A stretch of DNA of 64,000 bases, from assembly GCA_033439795.1 (NCBI GenBank), contig JAUTDP010000004.1:1240001-1304000 (forward strand). The letters are read 5' to 3'. How positions within the stretch are numbered: position 1 is the stretch's first letter; every line of letters starts with the position of its first letter. This DNA comes from Sordaria brevicollis. Its lineage: Eukaryota; Ascomycota; Sordariomycetes; Sordariales; Sordariaceae. The translations under genes and the position numbers were made by a program. The notes below the pieces were generated by a model, which did no database searches, had not been told where the DNA came from, and saw only the letters and a program-made list of their open reading frames with translations. Shown here piece after piece: positions 46,378 through 58,733 of this stretch.

Positions 46378-48717
46378 CTAAACATCAAACTTCCCATTCA
46401 ACCTCAAATCCCTCGAACTCGCCCCCACGGCCACTCCAAAGCTTCCACTGGGCACAACCCAATTTTGCCTCGCCGTATCCCAATAACTGATATCCCTCTT
46501 CCTCAAATTAAACGTAGCCGTCTTGCTTTCGCCGGGCGCCAACTTGAGCTTCGCAAACCCTCTCAGCTGCTTGGGCGGGGTCGACGGCGCCGAAGACGGG
46601 AACGTAATATACAGCTGGGGAACCTCGGCTCCTTGCACACCGCCCGTGTTTTTGACGGTCGCGGTGATGGTGGCGACGATTTCCCACAGATCGGAGCGGC
46701 CGCCGGGGATGGTCTCGCCGGTGGCGGCGCCAGGAGAGGCGGTGGAGGTGACGGAGAGGGAGGAGTAGGTGAAGTTTGTGTATGCTGACATACATAGAGG
46801 TAAGTAAACTGTCATCCATCGTGGAAGGTAAGAAAAAGAAAGAGAACTTACAAAGTCCAAACCCAAACTCATACCGCGGCGCAATCCCCTGCTTATCAAA
46901 GTGACGATAATCAATGAACAGACCCTCAGTGAACTGATCCGTCCCACCCCTTTGGATAGGAGCGCCGTAGTCGCTTTCCTGCTTGGCGATGGTATACGGC
47001 AGCTTGCCCGAGGGAGAAACCAGTCCGTAGAGGACATCAACCAGGGCGTTACCGTTCTCCTGGCTGGGTAGACCAGCCCACACCACGGCTTTCACGCCCG
47101 GTTGCGCGAGGATGGTCTCCAAAATGATGGGACCCGTGCTGTGCACGACAACGATGGTGTTCTTGTTGGCTTGGGCGACGGCTTGCACGAGCTGGTTGCC
47201 GTTGTGCCATGGGTCGAGGTTGGGGCGGTCGCCTGTTACTCCCTCGACGGTGATGTATCCCTCGCCGGAGTCAGCGGTGATGAAGACCAGTGCGGCGTCG
47301 GCACCGGAAGCAGCGTTGGCAACGCCGCTGGTGCTGTCGGAGCTGAGCAGGTTGATGGTTGTTCCGTCGGATTGGGCGCGGGTCTTGAGAGCGTCGTAGG
47401 GCGCGACGAAGTAGGGGTACTCGACTGTTCCCGAGCCCCAGCCCATGCCGAGCGCGCCGGTGTTGCAGCCGCGGTCGGTGCAGGCGTTTCTGCCGGCTGG
47501 GTTGACGACGGATGAGGAGCCAATGACTGCCAGCTTGCTGGGCTTCTTGAGGGGTAGAATGTTGTCGTCGTTCTTGAGCAGCACGATGCCATCTCTTGCC
47601 ACCGCGCGAACGTTCTCCTTGTGGTTTCCTTGGACGTTGGCCTTGAGGTTGATGGCTGGATAGCCGGTGTTTTGCTTGAGGAGATACCATCCTGCCAGGA
47701 TACGCTTGACCATATCGTCCAGTCTCGCCTTGGAAACCTGACCGTTGTTGACGGCGGTGTTGAGCTGCGGTCCCCAGAGGATCGTCCTGCCGTTGTAGTC
47801 GCTGCCGGGCATGGTCATGTCCATACCATTGTTTGCAGCCCCGTTGGTAGTGTGCTGAGCGTTCCAGTCACTCATGACGTATCCCTTGAAGCCAAGCTCC
47901 TTCTTGAGGAGACCGTTCTGGATCTTGTCATTCTCGCACGCCCACGAGCCATTGACCTAGAAGCCTAGTCAGTTATTCGTTTCCTTCAGCTTCCAAAGCC
48001 TGATGGACGTACCTTGTTATAACTGCACATGACGCTTGCAACGTTCGAGTGTACAGCATCAGCATAAGGAAATAGGTAGAGCTCATGCATAGTGCGGTCA
48101 TCAACGACACTGTTGATAGTCTCACGGTTCGTCTCCTGCTCGTTGAGGATGAAGTGCTTGGCGCAAGCTTGCACGCCATTGCTCTGGATACCCTCGATGG
48201 TCTCGCTCATAGCAATTCCAGTGAGATAAGGGTCCGGACCAAAGCCCTCCCAGTTACGTCCGCCATTGGGAATCTTGCCAAGGGCTCCGGCCACGGGTCC
48301 GAGGAGGACGTGGACGCCTACTCCTTTGGCTTCCGCACCGAGGTAGACGCCGCGCTGTCGAATTAGCTCGACATCCCATGTTGAGGCTGCTTGGATGCCG
48401 GGCGTGAAAGCGGTAACGCTGCCTCCGAACCGGATGCCGAGAGGGCCGTCTTGTAGACAGAGCTGAGGGTAGCCGATGGATCCGATAGCTGGCGTGTTAC
48501 CCACGCAGGGTCCCTTGTTCCAGCCGACTCCGGTGACAATGTTGACCTTGTCTTGTTGTGATAGCCTTGAGAGGGCACTGCTTGCTTGGGAATAGGCGGC
48601 GTCCCATGCCGCAGGGCCTGAACCAGCTTGACGAGCTTCATGGTTCTTCTCGCCACCGGTCGAGTCGGCCCAAGCGAGGGAAGACGCGGCCAACACCGCG
48701 AATGTTCGAAGGTGCAT
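46378..48717 (-). CDS. gh3-4: Extracellular beta-glucosidase, glycoside hydrolase family 3
   Basis: Hydrolyses cellobiose and other beta-glucosides to glucose outside the cell. Minus-strand exons 48717-48013, 47956-46852 and 46784-46378 encode 738 residues; introns GTACGT...TAG and GTAAGT...CAG. Residues 1-17 form a signal peptide. The (beta/alpha)8 domain contains LCLQDGPLGIRF, GRNWEGFGPDPYLTG and KHFILNEQE, with the nucleophile Asp265 in GYVMSDWNAQHTT. The second domain has LLKNDDNILPL and GSGTVEYPYF, and a C-terminal fibronectin III-like domain starts after FGFGLSYTNF. It closely resembles Trichoderma BGL1/Cel3A; the gene symbol is by resemblance to the Neurospora ortholog. A TATATATAAAGG box lies about 140 bases upstream (48853-48866). 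Cellulose-induced expression would be expected, not shown. Confidence 0.95.
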
Positions 48718-50187
48718 GGCGATGTTTTGCTGAGTGTTGTGTCCCGGATCTTGCTGGTGTTTTTCTTCTTTTCAACCAGGGTTGGCTTCTTCCGTAAAGT
48801 CAAACTCCCTTCTCTTTCTCCCTTCCCATCAAAACCAAAGGAATGTCCCTGCGCCTTTATATATATTTACCGCACGCACCATTACATCCAAGAAAAAAAG
48901 AAAATGTCCAGTCGGAACCACCACGGCGAGCTTCCATGAAGAGAACGGATAGCTACCGCCACTTTTTACCTAACATGAACTCCATTCTCAATACGATCTT
49001 CCGGAAGCATATGCAAAAGACAGACAAGGGAGCTGGATTCACTCTTTGGAGGACACAACGCAATGCGGGCGCTGAAGCCCCGAATTGATCGTCATTGATT
49101 GACGGACGATGCAATTGGCACGGGTCATGCTTTTGTTCTCATGTGTGCGAGATAAATTGGGCGCGGAACTGGGAACTGGGGTGCAGTAGCAGCAAGCTTG
49201 CAAGTTCCGGCATGGCAATGGACACTCACTCAAGACGTTGTGCGAACTGTGGAGAATTTTCTTTTTCGGAAGGACACGAGGCGAGCGAATAATACTATGT
49301 TAGTCAGTACGTATCTTGCTCTTCAACGGAACTATATAAATGGGGCCAAGGAAAGTTCATGTTGTGGCCACCGACAACAGCCGGGCCGCATTGCCATATA
49401 TTAATTACCCTAGTAGCTAGGCGACTGGACATGTAGTAGCAAGCTTTCTCTCTTCTCTGTTTTTGCGCTGTGCAACCTTCCCCGCCCCCTCTTTGAGAGA
49501 CTGCAGAAAGGCCGAAGAAAACTTCCCACCGTGGTTTTAAATTTTCGGGAACTTCTTGGGAAGATCGTACCAAGAGAAGAAGTTAGGTTCATGCCGAAAA
49601 AGCCACAGTCGTCAATTTTATTGGAAGGTTGAATAATGCGGGGGATGTACACTACGGATTGAAGTTTGCGCGTGATGTTTCGGTTCTTAAGACTGGGATG
49701 TCGACGTCTGTGATGTCGGATTGATTGCGGGGGAACCGACCGGGTTATAGCCGTACCTATAACATATGGCGCGGGCGAATGCAACTTTGTGACGGCAGAG
49801 ATCGGAAAATGTATTCGCGGAAACGATCAACACTGAGATCTTCGTGCGAGGCATGTATGTATAAAATCTTCCCACCAATCATTCAGATGTTGATGATAAA
49901 TTTGAGGAGAAAAAAAAGCGCCGAGGTTCGTTCATGTGTGTAGCTGAGAGGAGAGACAAAGTTCTGTGAAACCCATCAGTTTGTCCACTTGACATCGGAA
50001 GACACAAAGTAGGTAAGTTGAGTGATCACATAACCTACACCGGCCAAGCTGAAATAGGCCCGAAGGAATTTGTTTCTTCAAGAATGATATCATTAAGTAT
50101 ACTATATTCTAATTCTATCATATGCGCATTATCAAACAGGTCATGGCGGTCATCAACAATCGTCGACAGGAGAAAAAAGCATGTGCT
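48718..50187. other. Promoter of the GH3 gene and 3' region of the protease gene
   Basis: Contains the GH3 TATA box (48853-48866, minus strand). No other gene is recognised. Open frames around 49304-49784 lack domains. Confidence 0.5.
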
Positions 50188-51764
50188 CTACACGTGCTGA
50201 GCCATGCCGAGCGAGTTGTTACCGCCGTTGAAAACGACAAACTGAGACTTGAAGAAGATGTCTCCCCAGATTTCCAACGAGGAAGTCGTGGGCTGGATGC
50301 CACCGAAGCAAGCTGAAAGAATGATGTTAGCATTTGATTTTTTCGACTCATGATAGGTAAGGGATGAGATAACTTACTTTGAGCATTGATCTGAGCGAAC
50401 CTGATATCATCGCCCTTGATGCGAGCCATATACCGACCGCCAACATCCACGAACAGGTCCGGGAGAAATGTGTTGCAAGGGAATGTGATTCCTCCGGCGT
50501 TTGGATCGTTCCGAGCTCCTTGGACTTGGCTATAGTAGGCGTTGGCGACCGCTTGGGAAACAAGCATCAGAGTGGTGCCGGTATCGGCAATAGCCTGTGC
50601 AGGTGCCACTCGCATCGCCTGGCCGTTTCCGACGGAGAAGGCAGATGTCGTGAATTGCCAGAAGCCCATGGCTGTGTTGACGGGGATCCATGCCAAATCT
50701 CCCTTGAACTTTGTGTTGTCGATGCGGCCAAACTCATAAGCGCCGACGGCATTATGGCGCAGATCGGCCGTGAAGACGGGCTCGGCGAGAGAGGGGAGGA
50801 CGTTGTCGAAGAAGGTTTTTTGTTGCTGAGGCTGAACAGTGTTGAGTTTGGAGAAGGCAAGGCCCAGCAGGCCGTTGTTCTGGGTATCTTGGATGAAGGT
50901 CTGGGACACTCGAGTGGCGAGCTCGACTGCCTGGTTCTGAACAGCAACACCGCCAATCTCAACGACGTCGGTGCCAACGTTGCCGGAAGCAGCAGAGCCA
51001 TCTCCATAGCTGATGGAGAAAGTGTGACCTTGTAGCAACTTGAAGGTCTTGGATGCAGCAGGGTTGTAGACTTGATGGCCTCTTGTTAGCTGAGGGCTGA
51101 GTTGAGTGTTGAAGACCCATAGATCGGATGAACCCGAGTCGAAGTCGAGATTGATGGTCTGGCCGCCAATCTTGACGGGCGCAAGATATTCGACGTCGTC
51201 CTGTTCTGGGGTCGCAGTGACGACACCAGCCTCTCCCGCCGCCGCCGAACCACTGCCACCGCTAGCGTCTGGGTGCGGGCTGTCGGGGGTAGGGCTGTTG
51301 GGAGAGTTTGGCTGGGGATTTGGGTTGCAAGGCGAGTTTGGTTGCGGTGTAGGATTGTACGGAGAGTTTGGCTGCGGTTGGCCTTGTGTTGGAGCTCCTG
51401 GTGATTGTGGACAGGTTCCTTGCTGGCCTTGACCTTGAGGAGATCCAGCAGTAGTCCCTCCACCACCTCCGCATCCACAACTACAAGGGCAGTTGCAGGA
51501 AGATTTCTCGGCAGTGTCTGTCTGGGTTATGGTTGTGATTGTTGGTACGGTGCCGTTTTTCTGGCTGTTCATGGCATCCAGCAGGGGTTGTGGAACTGGC
51601 ATTCTGTATTTCCGGTACGCCTTTAACAGCTCCCTAGGGCCATTGCGTCCCTTGAAGTTCGGGTTCCTGACCCGTTCGATTCTGAATGAGCGTTTTGTGA
51701 GCGGCGCCGACACCACCAGGGTGAGCAAGACGCTAAGGATGAAAAGCTTGAATAGGACGAGCAT
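50188..51764 (-). CDS. Secreted pepsin-type aspartic protease with Cys/Pro-rich insert
   Basis: An A1-family endopeptidase of 503 residues. Minus-strand exons are 51764-50378 and 50312-50188, joined by a GTAAGT...CAG intron. Residues 1-20 form a signal peptide ([14 protein letters not shown]), followed by a propeptide with a KR site (24-25) and propart [17 protein letters not shown]. Residues 90-98 read CNCPCSCGC followed by a Gly run. A Pro/Asn/Gln segment with five NSP units comes next, and a Ser/Gly/Ala linker leads to the catalytic domain. The first active-site motif is DSGSS (Asp209; DTGSS is usual) and the second is [15 protein letters not shown] is the flap. The late exon carries the final strands ([20 protein letters not shown]). 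ATG at 51764 starts the signal peptide; an in-frame upstream Met would place 40 residues before it. Confidence 0.93.
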
Positions 51765-54117
51765 GGTGAGAGAATGATGGGAGCTCAAAGAGATAGAATT
51801 AATAGGGGCAACTACCACACCAGGTGGTAGAGTTAGGCAGAAGCGAATGGGGAAACACAGACAAAGGTGCCTGAGGAGAGACAAGATAGGTTCTGGGTGT
51901 CAATACCGCATCTTTTATCTTGTTGAGAAGACAGGAAAGAGGCGATATCGATTCAACCAGTGAACCGCTCGGACGTCAGGAGGTGTGATTACCAGAATCA
52001 CAGGACTGGCGACAGGGCAAAAGAAGGGGAGAGGAGGCAAGTGAGTTATGGAGTGCCAGCAACATGGTCTTTAAGACAGGATTAGCAGTTCAGAGTCGCG
52101 GTTCCTGATAGTATTGGACCAGGTTAACCTTGATCTGTTGTCTAGATGGTTGACGCCGAAGGGGGAGGTCTCGCCAGGAAGGCTCGGAAGAGAAGAGCAT
52201 CGAAACTCCAAGGGGCTGGCGGCGCAAACAGCCATATCCTTATTCCCAGCCAGCAAGTACAGAAGGTCAGCATTGTGTACATGGGTAGCTATGTATGGCT
52301 GTGGCACTTGTCGAGTAGAGATGAGCGAGTGTTCCTGAGGTTGGCGACTCATGAAGTCGGTAATTTTCGAAACAGTTGAAACAGAGGGCTTGGCATTCTG
52401 AAACTGGGCGTGTAAGTGGTCTGGAGCACACATGATCGGTCACGTATAATTGGCTGAGTAGGGTTGATGAAACTCTGTGGATTACCATCAGCTTGAACGA
52501 GTCGTTACTGTTGCTGTCGTGGAAAAGTGGAAGAAGCTATTCCCAGATCAGTGATCACGGAAGAGGGCGGCTTCCAGATTCCGGGGAATGGGCACTTGAA
52601 CCTGGAGCTATCCTGACACACATAAGTGATGATCTCCATAATGCTTGGGAGCGATATGGAGACCCAATGGAGGCGTGCCGATGTCAAAGCCGAGTCCCGG
52701 TTTTGATATTTGAAAAATTGATTGTTGGTGAAGTCGAAGCAGTGAGCAAGAGACAACCTTCAAGGCTCAAGCAGCGAAGATGGCCGTCGGAATTGTTAGT
52801 GCAGACCGGCCCAGACTCCAGACTCCAACAAAGTGTCGCAGAGAGCGCACGATCCAGGTGATCCCGTGACCTGGCTTGGCAGAAAAGGAAGCAAAGTCTC
52901 GACTCGACTCTGGCAGTCATGTTCCGTTTCACTGTGGGTGACTTTGAGGTCGACGCTCGGACTCGAAATGTCATGTACCTCTGCAGGTACCTCTGCCAAT
53001 GGAGAAATGGGAATGCCAGCTGCCAGAAAAGCTTATCTGCGGTCCGTCAAGCCCCGCTCTTCCGTCTTGAGATGGCAGGCTTAAGTTGACGGGCATGGCG
53101 GCCTTTGTTGGCTGCAGTGTTGCCAATCATTCGGCAAAACGGTGACGGGAGCTCTTGGAGTGTTTGGACTCTGGACTGCCCTGACTGCGTGCCTGCCTGC
53201 TTTCACAGCTTTGTTTCTCCCTCCCTCGTCGTCGCATCGCATCGCATTCCCATCCTCGTGTTTTCTTAACAGTCATTGTCACTTTTTCTTGACCACCCAT
53301 TTCTCTACGCGATTGATGATGGGATTCCCATGATTGCCATGAAACGTAAGGTTCATTGAAACGAAACATTTCTCTTCTCTTTCTTTTATTCATTGAAACG
53401 CCGGGTGCGCGCTCAGTTCCCGTCGTCGCCGTCGCCGTCGCCGTTGCCGTCGCAAACACACAAGAGAACTCCACGGTCATAACTCCAATCCATCCCGTCA
53501 CTCCAGGTCACCTCGCTGTCTTTTCTTTCGGGGTTGACGTTGACGCAGCTGCGCCTTGTCAGTTTGTTTGACGCTTGAGTTTTCCGGATCCCAGCGAGTC
53601 CTGCGCTGCCGCACTCCCGCCCAAACAGGTCTCGACTCCCGTCTTTAACCCACCCCACTCTGACGGGGACTGCGCAATCCATCTTCTCTTTTGCCTCCGT
53701 TTCTTGGTTTTGGCACCCTACCAGCCCTCCCGACCAACCCCCGCCATTTTCTTGGTTTCCGTCTGCGATTCTCTTTTTCCAGTCCTTTTTGAACATCCGT
53801 CTATCCCCCGTTGCTAGACGGACAGGTAACAAACAGGCAGGAACGGGGTCAACTGCACTGTTTACCTCTCCGTCAATTCGGACACTAACATCTCTCTGAA
53901 CGGCGACGTATACAAACGGCGTCAAACATCGGACCAAAAAGGGGGCTCCACTCGTCCCGACAACTGAGCCAACCCATCTTAACGGTACCGTACTGTCACT
54001 GTCACTGTCAGTCCGTCCGTCCGTACAAATACCTTGGTTTCAACGGACCGCCCCGTACAGACGGATCCCGGACGGAGACGGACCACGGACCACGGACCAC
54101 GGACCACTCGGCCCCCA
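51765..54117. other. Intergenic, 2.4 kb without a recognised gene
   Basis: The left part is the protease promoter. The right part from about 53400 is a long pyrimidine-rich leader of the SANT-like gene, with CGTCGC triplet repeats (53426-53455), GTCACT repeats (about 53994-54010) and GTCC repeats (54011-54025). No tRNA or other gene was found. Confidence 0.5.
54080..54107 (+). repeat. GGACCAC x4 in the 5' leader
   Basis: Four perfect seven-base units end ten bases before the start codon of the SANT-like gene. Confidence 0.9.
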
Positions 54118-55525
54118 ATGTCCGACGACCCCTTCCCGTCCTCCGGTCCCGGCGCCGGCCCTCCCGCCTTGGCTCCGGGTAAACACCGCGGCCCTCGCTT
54201 CAGCTGGAACACTGCCTATGAGACCACCTTCTTCACCTCTCTCTGCGAGTCGGTCCACCTCGGTTTGCGCGAGGGCAACACGTTCAAGCCCGAGGCCTGG
54301 GACCGCGCACTGCAGGCACTCATCACCCATCACAACGCCTACGCCAACAAGGGCCACCTCATCAACAAGAGCGACAATGCTCGAAAAAAGTTCCGTCTGT
54401 GGCGCGGTCTGCGCGAGGATCCAGAGTTCCACTACGATGTTATGACCAGGACCGTGAATGCATCCGAGGAGGCATGGGCTCGACATTTGCAGGTGCGTCT
54501 CACAGTCATGTCCATGTCATGTGGTGTCGTGTCGTGTCGTGTCGTGTCGTGTCGTGTCGTGTCGTGTCGTGTGGGCATCCCGTTTCGTCTTGTCACTTTG
54601 CTAACCTTACCCTCGATAGGCGGAACCACTCTCTCGCTCCCTTCGTGGCAGGCCCTTTGAGCATGAAGAGCTATACGAGATCTTGTTCCCCGATGTCATC
54701 GGCTCCGGCGGTGCCCCCAAACGTCTAACCAAACAACGCTCCCGCAAGCCGAATGATCACCACCTCAACCCTTCCGGCCCCGGCTCCGGTCATGGTCCTG
54801 GCGGCCATGCCCACTCGGACCAGGATGCCCCCAACACCACAATCATGAACCTCCTGGCCGATCCATCATCATACACCACGAACCCTCATTCACAGGGCCA
54901 CATGCCTCCTCCGCCGCCGCCGCCGCCAGTCCACTCGGCTTCCGCCCCTCTTCCGTCTCCCATCCCCGCTCCCGTCTTGGCTCCCATTCCCACCCCGCCA
55001 ACCTTGCCGTCTTCTCAGCCACCACAACCACCACATTCCCGCCCTACCCATACTACCCATACCACACATCAACAACCCCGGAATAACCCAAGCACTTCCG
55101 CCCTTACCCCACCCGAGGAGAACCCTATCCAGAACCGACGAAGACCTCACATGCCCGACAGCAGTGGTTCTAGCGGATCAAGCAACGCCGAAAAACGCCG
55201 TCGTACTGCTTCCAACTCCGTTGACCACGCCTCGCAAGCCCCGGGTATCGCCAGCTCTTCGTCCGTCAGCAGTCTATCTACTCCCGATGCCGCAACAGCC
55301 TTGGCAGACTTGATGCGTCTCATCAAGCCCAAGCTGACGTGGCCCGAGCAGGCCGTCGAGATCTTCTTTCGAGACTTTTCCCAGGAGGACATGGATTTTC
55401 AGCTTAAGGTGGCTGAAAAGGCCCTCACTGACGAGAACAAAGCCATGGTGTTCTGCAAAATGCCCAACGATGTGCGCAGACATTGGATTAAGCGTCTGAG
55501 GGAAGCGCACAACAGGAGTATCTAG
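54118..55525 (+). CDS. Myb/SANT-like DNA-binding protein
   Basis: A probable nuclear protein of 426 residues. Exons 54118-54492 and 54620-55525 are joined at a codon boundary by an intron with a GTGTC tandem repeat, CTAAC branch and TAG acceptor. Residues 27-115 form a Myb/SANT-like domain: FSWNTAYETTFFTSLCESV, FKPEAWDRALQALI, KSDNARKKFRLWRGL and DPEFHYD. Such domains are often derived from transposase-type DNA-binding proteins. The centre is low complexity with a Pro run, His/Thr-rich repeats and a basic NLS-like EKRRRT (about 320). The C terminus has a helical segment (AVEIFFRDFSQEDMDFQLKV) of unknown role. ATG 54118 is chosen; the frame is open upstream but only from a TTG. Confidence 0.82.
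54524..54568 (+). repeat. GTGTC pentanucleotide microsatellite, 9 units, in an intron
   Basis: Nine uninterrupted units lie between the donor (54493) and branch point of the only intron of the SANT-like gene. Confidence 0.95.
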
Positions 55526-56736
55526 CAGGAACACGGTGGTCGCTTCTCACTCACAATCAGACCAACGCCAGAGGAGTGGTCGTAGAAATACTGGTTAGCC
55601 TCTGCTTTGGACTGCTTGGGCATGTTCTGGTCTCTTTCCGGTTGATTCTGCATGTTGGCGTTCTTGGATCTGGGGGATATATAGGCGTTCCGGCTTCTTT
55701 TTGGCATTGGAAATATGCCTTTTGGATGAGTTACTGTATGGTCAATCAGTCATGTTTTGTTTATGTCAGCTAGCGGATTGGTTTGAGCGAGCGATACCAA
55801 AGCACTTTCACAGTCGACATGGCCCTGATGATGGTCGTTGTCGTCAAGCGGCTACACTCGTGTATGAGTTCTTGGTTGCAGTCGTAGCCGGGATCACCGT
55901 TCGTTCCCTTGTTTATTTAATCTTTGCTGCTATGTCGCTTTATGTGGTAAAACATTGACGTTGAGTGGTCCTATCAGACGACCAGCAAGCTCGGCTTTTA
56001 CCCTCCGGTTTCATTTCCTTGGGCGACAGATGACTTGATGATCCGATACTAACTTGTCGGTTCCCTTCCATTCCTCTCATAATCGGCAATGAGTTCCATC
56101 AACTGCCGGTGTCTCATGGCTTCCCTTGTCTCCTTCCTCCCGAGTCTTTGGGTCGGCGTCAAGCCACCGAGGGGGTGAACGACCCAATCTGGAAATCGCA
56201 GTCGTTTGAGGCTCTTCCAGTTGGTCATTTACCACTGAAGGGGACCGTTGCTGCTCCCAAAAGTGCGGAACTAATTCCCTCCCAAGAGCTGTTTCTTTGT
56301 TTTTGCTCGCTAATTTCCAAAGCCATTCAGCCAACCTAGCGCATACCTGACTTTCCATCTGGCTTTCTTTACGAGATCTTGCCTCGGTAGTGGACGAACA
56401 AAGGCTCGACAATGGGCGCCTTGTCGACAAGGCAAGCCCCTCCTTTTCTCAAAGACAGCAACAAGATAAACATCACTTCTAGAAAAACAAGCAAGACCCC
56501 TTGGAATCCCGCCGTGCCGGTAGCAAATTTCGGACATTGGTTTTCATCAGGAACAAAAGTTAATTTATCGCAAGAGAACAATACGTAATATCACTTCAAC
56601 GTTGCACTCTCAAACGGTTGCCAGATATCTCTACAAGAATCATTCAGCTACACCATTCTCGCAACCAAATCCGAGATAGCTATCTACCTACAAAAACGCC
56701 AATCAAATCCCACGAAAAACAAATCCAACTCCAAAT
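55526..56736. other. Intergenic, 1.2 kb without a recognised gene
   Basis: 3' region of the SANT-like gene and, from about 56580, an A/C-rich leader running into the next small gene. A minus-strand frame at 56077-56430 has no support. Confidence 0.5.
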
Positions 56737-57048
56737 ATGCCACTCAAAAACTCCCTCCTCAGACTTACCACCACGCCCGAAGACGACCTCATCCACACCT
56801 TCGACCAAGCCCGCCTCGATCGTCTTGCCGCCTCCATGCAACCTCTCCTAACGAGGAACGTCACGGAAGAGGAACTCGAGGCTTTGCTGAAGGAGGCGGA
56901 GGATTGCTTGAAGGAAGTTACTATCACGGACACTACGGATATAGGGAAGAGTGGGAAGGCTAGCAAGAGGTTTCAGGGGTGGTCTTGGATGAGGAGTAAT
57001 AAGGTGAAGAGGGCGAAGACGACGGATATCAAGGTGGAGGGTGTATAG
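56737..57048 (+). CDS. Small orphan protein, 103 residues
   Basis: One exon, ATG in AAATATGCC context after an A/C-rich leader. It has a basic N terminus (MPLKNSLLRL), an amphipathic region LDRLAASMQPLLTR followed by an acidic helix EEELEALLKEAEDCLKE, and a basic C terminus (RSNKVKRAKTTDIK). The first two-thirds have Neurospora-like C-ending codons. No family recognised, no signal peptide. Confidence 0.55.
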   Translation: MPLKNSLLRLTTTPEDDLIHTFDQARLDRLAASMQPLLTRNVTEEELEALLKEAEDCLKEVTITDTTDIGKSGKASKRFQGWSWMRSNKVKRAKTTDIKVEGV

Positions 57049-57559
57049 TACTGGGGCGGGACCGAGGGTGTTGGTGGTTGCTGGCGATGGTGATGGCTTG
57101 GAGGGATGGTTAGGATGAGGAGGGTCGTAGGGAATCTTGGTTGATTAGTCAGGATGGACAAGACCGTAAGGCAATCGAAGATGGAGAAAGAATTCGGGGC
57201 TTCGGCGTTATTGGGGCTCTTGAATCGCATTGATGATCACTGGCAATTGTCACTATCGTGGACACTTCGTTCCAAGCACTTGTATTGAAGCTGGAGTTCG
57301 ATTCCCCCGACATCACCGAATGAGTGTGGCCTCCCTCCTGGTTTCATTTGCCTTGAGCTTTTATCCTTTCGTTTCGGCTTCCTTCCATGGTTGGGCTCTT
57401 CAACCCTGTCTTTCCCTTATTTTTCCCCTTCGAATTTCTCATTCCGCCGTGCCGTTCGCACTTTGGTCTTTTTTCCGCTTCCTTTGCCCCTCCAGCTTCT
57501 ACCCGTCGTCGGACTGGAGCCGTCAACTCGTCGGGTGGTCGAGTAGTAATCGTCCTGTT
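57049..57559. other. Intergenic between orphan gene and Cys-rich cluster
   Basis: No gene recognised. AGTTCGATTC at 57295-57304 resembles a tRNA B box but there is no A box or cloverleaf around it. Confidence 0.5.
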
Positions 57560-57817
57560 TTAGTAACACCTGCTGCTATAGCTCCTGCTTCCCGAGTCCG
57601 CAACCGAGCGGGAGCTCGAAGGCCTTCTGTCGCAATCAGGGCAGCCCGACATCTTGAACTTAGGGTGCTCCATGTTTAGGACGCCGTACTTGCACTTGCC
57701 AAAGCGGTAGGTATGTTCGAATCTGCTCAGCTCGTCGCATGTCGCCTCCCTGGTGCTGTAACGCAACTCGCGGTCGCAGTAGTAGCAGATGTCGACGTAC
57801 ATGTGGTTGGTGCACAT
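57560..57817 (-). CDS. Small Cys-rich protein, MC-x8-C-x2-C-x12-C family, member 1
   Basis: 85 residues. It starts MCTNHMYVDICYYC with Cys at 2, 11, 14 and 27; FGKCKYG follows and then GCPDC. The tail is Arg/Ser-rich and ends RCY. The ATG at 57817 is favoured over the open upstream frame (GTG at 57907) because it aligns exactly with the other members. No signal peptide or membrane segment. Likely a small zinc-binding protein (inference); partner unknown. The 625 bases to member 2 hold no other feature. Confidence 0.78.
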   Translation of the reverse strand: MCTNHMYVDICYYCDRELRYSTREATCDELSRFEHTYRFGKCKYGVLNMEHPKFKMSGCPDCDRRPSSSRSVADSGSRSYSSRCY

Positions 57818-58442
57818 CTTGCCTTGTGTGTACGGGTTTATCCGTGGACGTCGGAGGCTTGGTAGGGGGGCCTTTGGGGCTCTTTTGGCTTTTGGTTGTC
57901 GATACACACCCAGAACGTTTTTTTCTGGGAGGGGGAGGACGGTTCAAGTAATATATAATTGAGTTTTGTTGCCTGGATCCTCAAGACGCCGGTCACTTGT
58001 GAGTTGATAGATTGAGTGAATCTATCACCTTCACGGCGACTGTGAACCTTGGCCCACATCATGTTTGACCTCATTGCCCAAAATACTCAATGAAGGGCAA
58101 ATGAAGTAAAAGGTTTGAAGGTTTACTATACGCTTGTTGCCCGGTGAACTTGATCAGGGACAGGTGAACTAGATTGGTTGAAGAACCTTGTGAGTAGTCC
58201 GATTATAAACAGTGCGCTCTCGAAAATCTTTTTTCACCACACGGCCCGAATACCAGTATATACCTCTCTGCCTCTACCCACAGTGCCCAGCAGCAACAAA
58301 GCCATCCCAGCGTAGAGTATTTCCATCCATCACCCCCTCAACCACAAAGGTATCCAACCCATCACCTTCAACTCATCCAATCCCACAACCTTTACCCAGC
58401 AAACGCCAACCACCACATCAAAGCGTACCCCATGCATAGCAC

Positions 58443-58733
58443 TCATGATCGTCGATTCCTCCTACGATGCTCCCGACAACTCTTGCAAAGTGAATCCCAG
58501 TGGATCTCGCAGATTTCCACATCACCGCATGCCTTGTCCTGGTCCTCCCGCTGCTGCTCCATAACGTCTTCTTCCTTCTTGACAGGAAGCTTGCGAAATC
58601 CATCCCACTCCTCGTACAGTTCCGGGTTGGGGTTGCGAGCCAGGTGGCTTGGGCAGGGCTTCTCGCGGACCCATTTCTCGTGCTCGACACCGCATGATTT
58701 GCAGGTGAAGATGTGGATGTTGTGTTTGCACAT
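58443..58733 (-). CDS. Small Cys-rich protein, MC-x8-C-x2-C-x12-C family, member 2
   Basis: 96 residues. It starts MCKHNIHIFTCKSC (Cys2, 11, 14) with Cys27 in REKPC. It differs from the others after that: a Trp/acidic linker (LYEEWDGFRKL, KKEEDVMEQQ), then KACGDVEIC and LCKSC, and a short basic tail. It is the member with an extra Cys before the final pair. Function unknown. Confidence 0.78.
   Translation of the reverse strand: MCKHNIHIFTCKSCGVEHEKWVREKPCPSHLARNPNPELYEEWDGFRKLPVKKEEDVMEQQREDQDKACGDVEICEIHWDSLCKSCREHRRRNRRS

Noticed and set aside
47102..47515. 137-codon plus-strand frame
   Set aside because: Antisense to the GH3 gene, which has clear family motifs.
57285..57315. tRNA-like B box GGAGTTCGATTCCCCC
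   Set aside because: No A box, no D arm and no acceptor stem could be fitted upstream.
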